From assembly GCA_003573635.1 (NCBI GenBank), contig QUTJ01031424.1, positions 1 through 11,669 of the forward strand: a DNA stretch of 11,669 nucleotides, in the 5' to 3' direction. The DNA is from Goniomonas avonlea (taxonomy: Eukaryota > Cryptophyceae > Goniomonadida > Goniomonadaceae). This document shows, piece after piece, positions 1 to 7,568 of this stretch (the stretch's first letter is position 1; each line of letters starts with the position of its first letter). Under the pieces are notes generated by a model that searched no databases, was not told where the DNA came from, and saw only the letters and a list, made by a program, of their open reading frames with translations. Position numbers and translations under genes: made by a program.

Positions 1-163
1 CGCCTCTGTCTGTGGGTGTCTGCGGGTGCTACAGCGCAAGCTTCGTTGCTGAAGCTCGCGATACGAATTGAAGTGGAAACTCCGATCACACAGAGATTAA
101 GCACGTGGCGGGTATGGAATTGTAGTGGCAACTCTTGTGCGCCGCTCCTGTACTTCGCCATAC

Positions 164-3100
164 CTGTGGCAACACCGCGTCCTTGATACAGTAAACAGCC
201 AGGCGCCGCCTTGACTCGGAGTCGCCGTTCTGCGGAATCCACAGTCATTGCGTTGACGCGTGGCCAGTGTTGTCACGAGTGCGACAGGCGCGTACCTGCA
301 GGTCGGAAATAATGGAGTGGTGCACGTCCTCCTTCTGCTCGCCCAAAAACTTGGCACTGACACTGTTGAGACTGTAGCTGTGCAGCTTGTAGTCTCGCTG
401 CACCGCCTGTCACCTTGGAGTTAGATCGTTGTAGGTTGATCCCTGGACCACGATGAGAGTAGATGCCTGGATTAAGATATGACTGGATTCCAACCACGAT
501 GCCTGAGTCTGGAACTGGGCCGGCAGACTATGTGCGCGTATGACGCGGATGAATCGAAGAGCCACTCAAAGACAGAATGGCAGAGGGATTCTGCGTGCGT
601 GAGTGCCTGCCTATCTGTGCTTGCCTGGCAGCCTGCAAGCCTGCCTGCAAGCCTGCCTGAAATAACAAGGCGTACCTGGAGAATATCGAACTGGACTCGG
701 CCCGCAATTCCAATTTCTTTACTCTCGCGAGTTCCGTAAGCCTGCCGAGCCAAGGTCAACGTCTGAGGGCTGGGCGTGGAAGGGGCAACAGTTGGGCACG
801 AAAACCCAATTCACCCAACTTCACCCAGGTTCACCCTCAATTCACCAAGATTGATCTCGGAAACACACTCGCGTTGGGCACGCAGTGCGAGTTCCAACCA
901 GTGCTCAAACAAAATGTAAATCCACCTTGGAGGAAAAGAGGGTGTCCTTCATTCGCGATGCCGTGTCCTTAATCCTGCCCAAGTAAGGGAACTGCTTCAC
1001 CCCAAGCTTTTGGGCTCGATTGAGCAGGTAAGGCAAATCGAAGTTGACAATGTTGTAACCTGTGGGGTAGTGCGTGAGTGGCTATCTGACTTGTAAGCAG
1101 GCCAAGTCACTGCAAAGTAAAGAGAAAGAGGGCGCCGCACCGGTGAGAATATCCGGGTCGGTAGCGATCACGAAGTCACGCCACTGCGCAAGAAGCTTCT
1201 TCTCGTCCTCTAAGAAGCAGGTTAGCAAGTAGCAACTCACGCCCCCCCCCCCCCCAACACACAATCCGCACACACGTTCCGCGAAAACAATACAGTATGG
1301 CAAAGAGGTCGAGATAGGTATCAATATTTAGATACATACATAGAGATGCATAGATACATGCATACACGTGATCTGAGTTGGGGGCATACCGAAAGAATGG
1401 ACGTCGGCACCGACCTGTGAATATAAAGGTGAGAACCCCATTGCAATTTGATGTCCTCATCAATCCAAGGGGGTTTCGTCCCTAAAGTCTAGGAGGAAGG
1501 AAGTGGTAGTAGCTGGCGCTTGATTCAGCCGACACCGCAACAGATGGAAGGCGAGCGACACAGCGCAAGAGAGCGAAAGGCGCGAGTTAATGTTGTGTTC
1601 ATCACTGACACTGTGATGTGGTGGAACCCGATCCCGTTCCGGAAGGGAGAGGTGTGCTCTTGTCGTTTGGTTGAATGTGCCTCTCTCCTCTGGGTGAGGT
1701 GTGTGCTCGTTCGTTGGGTTGAGGAGACGACATACGCCTGTGAAGGGAGAAACGTACGATGGGGGCACAAGACTTTAGGGTGAAGATCAGCTTGACCATC
1801 GGGTGGTTAGAACCCTGAACAGTGATGATGCTCGCGATTTGGATCACCTGTTCAAGATTATCAGATAGTGAGTCAGAAATGAGTGCCGAGGGGGGACGAT
1901 TTTGTCTCCACATCATGTGTCATGGTCTACACGCGCGCATAAGCAGCTGCGTATTGTACTGTGTTGCATGTCTCTGCATTGTATCGGGTTGCCTTGCATT
2001 GCCTTGTCCTGCATGCATTTTTTGTGTTGTATTGTATTGTTGTGTTGATAGTGTGCTGTCGGTGTGTTGCAAAAGAACATTGTTTGGCAGTTGGTCGGCA
2101 GTTCATGATTTCCTCGAAAAAGTGCGCATACAATGATCAAAGATCGCAGCAGCGAGTGGTCTCAGGTAGCTACAATATGTGTGTGCTGTGCATGTCTCTT
2201 GTTGCTTTGTCTGGTCTTGTGTGCTTCCAAGATGGCAAAAAAACGCACAGGATCAATTTCGGCATCGGGGAAATGTCCTTTACGGCCAGCGCACTCCTAT
2301 TGGCAGTAGAGCGTCAGTCCAAGTCACCGGGGGGCGGCGGGGGCGTTAACAGCGAGAGTGGCATGGTGTGAGCACATTGGCCTACGTGGGCGGGGAGACG
2401 AAATCCTGTCAACGAGAAAGGGGCTCACAATATCGAAACTGAGGGTGCGGAGAGGCGCATGCCCAGCCCATTCGCCCTCTGGAGCGTGGCTGGTCACTTT
2501 AGTCCAAGGAACGTCGACCTGTGAGCATTGTAAGAGGCAGCACAACGGCAATTCCATACCACAGAGGCAATTCCATACCACAGAGCCACTCGCAACAATG
2601 CATACACACACTTTCTCTCTCTCTCAGGTGCGCGCAAATTTCAAGCTCATCTGTGGTCAGCAGGTCCAAGCATGGGTGCTGCAGTCAGTCAAACTTGCGG
2701 GGTGGTTTGGATTCTTCGACAATCGAGCATTGGAGTACCTCGAACTGGCAATGAGTGCTCGGTGTGACGCGGATAGTGTAAGCCTTGGCTTCCAGTTCCT
2801 GCAAAAGCATCAGTTGCTGCAGGGAAGGGCAAAACAACTCACGATCCAGTTGCCACCAACGATGTTACAATCGATCATGTAGCGCAGGGCAAACAGGATG
2901 TTGCTCTCATACGTAAGAAAATTCCTCAGCCTCCCCCCGAGCTCGATGCCCCTCTCGAGGCAACCTATTTCGGTGATCAGCAATGCGAAGGGAAATATGA
3001 TGCATTACCCTTTGCAGTGGCAACGTGTTTCGGCCAAGTCATGAAGATTTGGAGGAAGGGGACATCGAGATTCTCTCGGTAGTTCATGAGCGACTGCCGG

Positions 3101-3884
3101 CTGACAATACGAATCGAGCGAACGTACTGACTGGGGCGCGATTTTGCTCGATCTGCTGCATCCACAGCTTTCTGTGGCCCGAGGAGTCAAAAAAACACAC
3201 GATCCGAACTGGTGAAGGCTCACGCTCAGCTCTTGGCGAAACACCTCACAATCCGACTCTTTGAAATCGGGCGGAGCCTGGACATAAAAGTATGGCTCAT
3301 AGCCATGAATGTGCGCGCACACACTGTTTCCAGCCGCCTGCCAGTCTGTCAGAGACCAGAAATCCGTGACGACGAAGACTCACAGTCACACCAAACATGC
3401 GAATAATCGGCACATCGCCGGTGACTTGGGAAGTTAGATCAAGGTCCCGCCGTGATTCTCCAAGGTAGTAATCAACATCCAACTGTTGGAACACTGGGAG
3501 AGGGTCATCTTCGTGAATATATCCGCAAGGGTCCGCACCGAGCGGGTTGTTGTTCGAATGATCAGTCACTGCCGGCCGTGGCCAACGCTGCTGGGACTGC
3601 TCTGGGATTGACACCTCAACAATGGCATCGGCAATATCCATTGGAACGGGCTCGTAGTCCTCCTCCTCTTCGTCAAAGTCCAACGCGGGCGCAGGCCCAG
3701 CAGCGCTGCCAAATTCAGTGCGAGCTTTTTTATTCAGAGTGGGGGTCGCATATGCTTCGCTGTCCTCGGAGGTTGCACTGCTTGTCTTCCGACCCAGTCC
3801 AGCACCTCGACCACCACCACCACTACTGGGGGGAGGAGCAAAGGGGTTCCGAGAATCGCCAAACCCGCCAACTCGCTTGGCCAT
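164..3884 (-). CDS. POLD1: DNA polymerase delta catalytic subunit, N-terminal half (partial, 14 exons, continues off left edge)
   Basis: Leading/lagging-strand replicative polymerase with 3'-5' proofreading; nuclear. Exons (minus, 5' to 3'): 3884-3384, 3337-3224, 3171-3009, 2964-2843, 2798-2739, 2518-2429, 2296-2249, 1847-1758, 1414-1390, 1209-1141, 1059-926, 741-676, 406-296, 229-164. All junctions are GT-AG and phases match, giving about 553 residues. The start at 3884 has a good context (A at -3, G at +4). Residues 1-110 are Gly/Ser-rich then acidic and disordered. The family block [10 protein letters not shown] ends exon 1. Exonuclease motifs are intact: FDIE (about 348-351, split by an intron), NFD (about 433-435) and YCIKD (about 544-548). 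The block [19 protein letters not shown] is diagnostic of delta-type B-family polymerases. The exon after 164 and all polymerase palm/finger and Cys-rich C-terminal motifs lie outside the window. It shares a divergent promoter with the methyltransferase gene. Exon 9 is only 25 nt. Family assignment is very secure; individual exon ends are inferred from homology and phase. Confidence 0.95.
631..659. repeat. 12-bp tandem repeat in a POLD1 intron
   Basis: The unit gcctgcaagcct occurs twice in full (631-642, 643-654), followed by a partial third copy. It lies in the 269-nt intron 407-675 of the polymerase gene. The flanking 600-630 is also rich in cctg. Confidence 0.85.
810..846. repeat. Short tandem repeat, TTCACCC about every 10 bp, in a POLD1 intron
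   Basis: Copies of ttcaccc or ttcacc start at 810, 820, 830 and 841, close to one per helical turn, inside intron 742-925. A separate direct repeat gttgggcacg lies in the same intron at 791-800 and 873-882. Confidence 0.75.
1242..1255. repeat. Homopolymer of 14 C (14 G in the transcript)
   Basis: An uninterrupted C run inside POLD1 intron 1210-1389, read as G14 in the pre-mRNA about 32 nt before the acceptor at 1210. It is prone to length variation and sequencing error. The same intron also carries an ataca/gatacat-rich stretch around 1318-1370. Confidence 0.9.
1848..2248. repeat. POLD1 intron (401 nt) with low-complexity TTGTATTG/TTGCATTG sequence
   Basis: One of the longer stretches without coding sequence. 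About 1950-2050 consists of imperfect tgcattg / tgtattg words, with no convincing ORF or RNA gene. Reading frames through it in both directions have no recognisable protein content. The bounding exons (2296-2249 and 1847-1758) join in phase 0 across the conserved DP/VIQI sequence, which confirms it as an intron. Confidence 0.75.
2547..2584. repeat. Perfect 19-bp tandem duplication in a POLD1 intron
   Basis: The unit ggcaattccataccacaga occupies 2547-2565 and is repeated directly at 2566-2584 without a mismatch. It lies within intron 2519-2738, about 30 bp from the acceptor of the exon at 2518. It looks like a recent duplication. No function is apparent. Confidence 0.9.
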
Positions 3885-4007
3885 CTTCTGTTTGGGTTTT
3901 TGGCTGGCGGGAAGGCGCTCGCGGGAAACATACAGACGCCGCAACCACTACCGTTCAGAGTAGCGTCTGTCTGTAACGGAGTGCGTCACTTCGCTAGCTA
4001 CTGGGCA
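3885..4007. promoter_or_regulatory. Bidirectional promoter between POLD1 and the methyltransferase gene
   Basis: Only 123 bp separate the two divergent start codons, so both core promoters and both 5' leaders must fit here or in the opposite gene's first exon. Seen in it: a perfect 8-bp inverted repeat (acagacgc at 3932-3939, gcgtctgt at 3963-3970), opposed ccgtt/aacgg words at 3951-3955 and 3975-3979 that resemble Myb half-sites, and an E2F-type element (separate entry). No TATA box is evident. Promoter function is inferred from position. Confidence 0.6.
3921..3928 (-). promoter_or_regulatory. E2F-type site (TTTCCCGC on the minus strand)
   Basis: Exact match to the E2F consensus TTTSSCGC, 37 bp upstream of the POLD1 start. 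E2F control of replicative polymerase genes at G1/S is established in animals and plants. Binding here is an inference from the match and position; a single 8-mer can occur by chance. Confidence 0.5.
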
Positions 4008-4640
4008 ATGGCTGGAACGATCAGCTTTGCCAGCGCCGCGTATTGGGAACAACGTTACGCCGACCCTCATTTTTCTGAGACGACCTACGACTGGTATGAA
4101 CTTTGGTCATCTGACTTGCTGGCGCTGCTTTCCAAGAAATTTTCCCAGTGGATGGTTCCATCGAGTCGCACGCTGCATGTTGGCTGCGGAAACTCATTAC
4201 TTGGGGAACAGTTGATGAAGGATGGGTACCATGACGTTCTCAACACGGATTTTGCCTCTAACGTGATTGATCAAATGCGCATTCGTTGTCCCGGCGCCAA
4301 ATGGGAGGTGGCAGACGTGACGAAGTTGTCTTATCCTGACGAGGCATTCTCAGTCGTGATCGACAAAGGGACCTTGGATGTGCTGTCGTTCTGTGGGAGT
4401 AAGGGGGAGCAAATGCTTGAAGAGTGTTATCGTGTTCTTGCTGTAGGCGGGCATTTTATCCTCGTCACCAACTCATCAAAACAGTGCATGCTTGAGGGGT
4501 GTGACTGGACCATTCATACGGAGAATCTGACAGAGCAATTGGAAAGTGTTCCCATGCTGAAGCCCGACGAAACGAAAGCAACACGAGTTCCGGTAATGTT
4601 GCATGTGTGTACAAAACGACCAGGGTCTCAAACCTCATAA
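4008..4640 (+). CDS. Class I SAM-dependent methyltransferase, EEF1AKMT4/METTL13-like (single exon)
   Basis: A 210-residue complete protein, close to the usual length for small members of this family, which methylate lysines of elongation factor eEF1A in the cytosol; the substrate here is inferred. The N-terminus has AYWEQRYADPH and YDWY, the family's characteristic region before the Rossmann fold. Motif I is LHVGCGNSLL (56-65), the acidic residue after strand beta2 is D81, VADVTKLSYPD (about 101-111) is the adenine-contact loop, and FSVVIDKGTLDVL (114-126) is the signature post-motif of the METTL13/EEF1AKMT4 group. A typical late strand, GGHFILVT, follows. The ATG at 4008 has purine at -3 and G at +4; upstream in-frame sequence has no ATG. 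It has no introns although its neighbours average an intron every 100-200 coding bases. It diverges from POLD1 and converges on the phosphatase gene. A relative such as METTL13's N-terminal domain or CSKMT is the main alternative. Confidence 0.88.
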   Translation: MAGTISFASAAYWEQRYADPHFSETTYDWYELWSSDLLALLSKKFSQWMVPSSRTLHVGCGNSLLGEQLMKDGYHDVLNTDFASNVIDQMRIRCPGAKWEVADVTKLSYPDEAFSVVIDKGTLDVLSFCGSKGEQMLEECYRVLAVGGHFILVTNSSKQCMLEGCDWTIHTENLTEQLESVPMLKPDETKATRVPVMLHVCTKRPGSQTS

Positions 4641-4740
4641 AAACGACACTCTCGATTTTCGTTTACCACCATACGCACTCCCCATCCGTCTTTCATATTC
4701 CCGAGCGAGGTACCACTCCTGCTAGGGATCTATGAAGCTG
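4641..4740. other. Convergent intergenic spacer, 100 bp
   Basis: Lies between the TAA of the methyltransferase gene (ending 4640, plus) and the inferred TAA of the phosphatase gene (4743-4741, minus). I see no AATAAA-type signal on either strand. With so little room the two 3' UTRs probably overlap each other or the opposing coding sequence. Confidence 0.6.
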
Positions 4741-6091
4741 TTAAACAGCAAACTGCTGTCCGGGCGCACGGCCAACCACTTCTGCCGCCGGCGAGGGCTG
4801 CAACTCGGATCAATTTCAAATCATGGCAAAGAACACAAGCCGATCGCAATTTCTGAACAGCTCGAGCTCGGGCTCACCTGATGCCACTGAAATTGAGCGT
4901 CCGGTGCCGCATCAGTATATGCAGCAGGGGTCTGCCCCTGTCCGTAGCCTTGATCATAAGAGTTCTGATGCTGGCCATACCCACCCCCGTATCCTGTCTG
5001 ACTGTAGCCCTGGTGCTGCTGCTGGTCCTGCAGCGCTTTGGTCAGACAGAGTAAGCATGGCTTGAATACTCTCTTCTTCTTCTGTCTCTCCATCCCCTGT
5101 CTCTGGTCCCCCCCCCCCTCTCCTCTCCGAACCACTTGGTGTTGGGCATGGAAAGCAGAGGAAAACGAATCCAGTTTCGAAGGAGCAATCACAGTCAGTG
5201 TTCGCACCACCGTGAGTCAATAGTGTGCGGGTGTTGCGTTGGGTGTGTGAGTGAGAGAGCGGATTCAACCAGAGTGGGGATACATGACAGAAACAACGCA
5301 CCTGCACTGGTTGCCACTGCTGCTGTAGCGGCTGCTGCTGACTATGCAGCACGCTCTGAGACGGAATGCTTTGCATTACTGGCGCGGTTGGCGCGTGTTG
5401 GTTGTGCGCTCCCGCAACAGTGTCCGTCTCGGAGTAATCCGTGTCCGCAGATCTGTGTGACGTCGGTCAAAGGCCTGATGGTGAGGGGCGTACCTAAACC
5501 CAAAATCTCACTTCAAAACGCGACCTTCTGCACACCACGCCACCACTCTTCCACCACCTCCTCACGCGCACGAGAGCAGAAGCAAGTCGTACGTCGTTGC
5601 AGAAGCAAGGCCAGACTGCGTTCGGCTGGCATTGCCTTGTTCCTGCTGCAATTTTGCTGCTTGTTCCGGGTTGGTCTTGGCTAAGAGTGCGGCCTGCATA
5701 GCCTTAATCCCACTTGACGGGCCCTTTACCGCTGCGGCCGCGGCTTTGGGGCGATCCTGTTGCGACACCATACTTTGCTGTGGGCTGTTATTAGAGGCCA
5801 GATGAGGGCGAGATGACCACCATGGAGGGAGTGAGTTGCTCTAGTGCGCGAGCGAGTGGAAAGGATTCAAGACTTGAGGGGCGTGCTTGTACGCTGCGAG
5901 TGTGTGATCAAGACAGCACACATAGCTGACATGCAGCGACGGGGGGGGAGAGCATTAATCACTCACCAGTTTCTGTGCGGCAAGCTGGGCATCCATGCCG
6001 GGATTCGCGGCCTGTTGGGTCTGCTGATGGATCTGCTGTTGCTGCACTTGTTGGATCTGTGGCTGCTGTTGCGGAGGCACCGGCTGCTGCC

Positions 6092-6129
<38 letters not shown>

Positions 6130-7537
6130 GTTTCGATCAGTTCCGCGAATGGTTTGGAGAGGCACGGATCAGTACCGGCAACGTCGTCATCAATATGCCC
6201 ATGTATTTTTCGCCGATTTGGCACATTTTTGAATCTATATCGCTGTTATCGACATATTGGATGCTGGCGCACTCGGTATCACAAGCCGCGAATCAGGTTG
6301 TTGTCGGGAAACGAAGTTGCGACCGACGTTGACCAGGATAACGCAAAAGAATCAGGGCATGAAAGAGTTTGACAGAGCATCGTTTGTGCCACCATTTCTT
6401 TCCGACCAATTACTCATGATGAATCGGTGGACACCGAGAAGCGAAGCGATCACAGATGCACGAATGATGGTCTATTCGAATGGGAAGCGAAGCGATCTCA
6501 CAGATGTACGAATGGGGATCAATTTGAAATGGAAACCGCACCTGTGGCTGGAACTGCTGCTCCTGTGAGTGTGGCTGGGACTGCTGCTGCTGCTGCTGCT
6601 GCATGCGCTTCTTCTCCATCGCGCGATTCTGCCTTTGCTGTGCCTGCACAAGTCATGTGAGGCACGATGCGTCACATTTCAAGCTGAGGTGACTCGAGGA
6701 GAACACGCGCACAACTTGAGTGAAACCAGCATCCGGCCGTAAAATGAGCAGACCCCTGTCTCCCTCCTGTGTTCACGCGTTGGGTGTTCGGACGCTGAGA
6801 GTGAGTTTTGTGTTGGGGCGGTGTCTGGAAATACGTGTGTGCTGCCGCATAACAGCTCTTGATATTTTCGAGGTCGCGAGCAAGACCAGAGGGCGAAGGC
6901 AATGGCGCAGTGTCACTAATGCATCGCCGGATCAATTACTCCTGCATTTGGGCAGGTACCTGCTGGCGAGCCTGTATCTCCTGGGCGTGCTGGACGACCT
7001 TCTCCGCAACAGACCGCAGCTCCGCCAAGGTGCTGGTATCCGGTTCTTCGTCCACGTCGCCATAGTCGGCGTGTGCAGGCGGCTGGCCGTAGTAGTTGTC
7101 GTCCACGGGGGCAGCGTCGACGCGACGGTGGTGGTTGACCTGCGGTTGTTGCATGGGGTGGTGGGGTTGCGACTGCTGATGCGGCGGCTGGTTCTGGAGG
7201 GACTGCTGCGGCTGGATGGGGATGTGGGGTGGTGGTGCGGCGTAGTGGTGCTGGTGTACGGGCTGTGGTGGTGGCTGCTGGGGCTGCGGTCGCGGCTGCT
7301 GGTGCTGCGCCTGCTGGTGCTGCCGCTGACCGTACCCCATGGGGCCGAGAGCAGGCGAGGGCTGTGGCGGAGCGCCTGGGTTGGGCGGGCCGTAGTACTC
7401 TTCGTGGATGTTGTGGTCCGGCGGAGGGTAGTACTCCTCGTAGATGTTGTGGTCCGGCGGAGGGTAGTAGTCGTCCTGGTTCTGGGCCGGGGGGGGGTGG
7501 TACTCTTCGTGGATGTTGGGACCACCGGGTGGCCAGT

Positions 7538-7568
<31 letters not shown>

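Noticed and set aside
1-163. A further POLD1 exon at the left edge
   Set aside because: I looked for the RLL-KLM block that follows in homologues and found no matching frame after a good acceptor; the next exon is probably outside the window.
3885-3944. N-terminal extension of POLD1 to 3944
   Set aside because: It would begin with TTG; the first in-frame ATG is at 3884 with a good start context.
3452-3976. Plus-strand 174-codon frame opposite POLD1 exon 1
   Set aside because: Antisense shadow of a coding exon with clear homology on the minus strand.
4821-4877. Phosphatase ending by read-through at the TGA at 4823-4821
   Set aside because: A donor GTGAGC at 4877 and acceptor TTGCAG ending at 4798 are both phase 0 and add a short exon ending in TAA at 4741. 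Read-through remains possible, but the extra residues do not resemble the tail.
5041-5301. Extra coding exon within the 274-nt phosphatase intron
   Set aside because: Open frames lack tail-like composition and contain a C11 tract; flanking exons already join in phase 0.
5566-5592. Alternative donor GTGAGG extending the phosphatase exon to 5566
   Set aside because: Same phase, so allowed, but adds a Leu-rich stretch unlike the surrounding Gln/Ala sequence. Kept as an alternative only.
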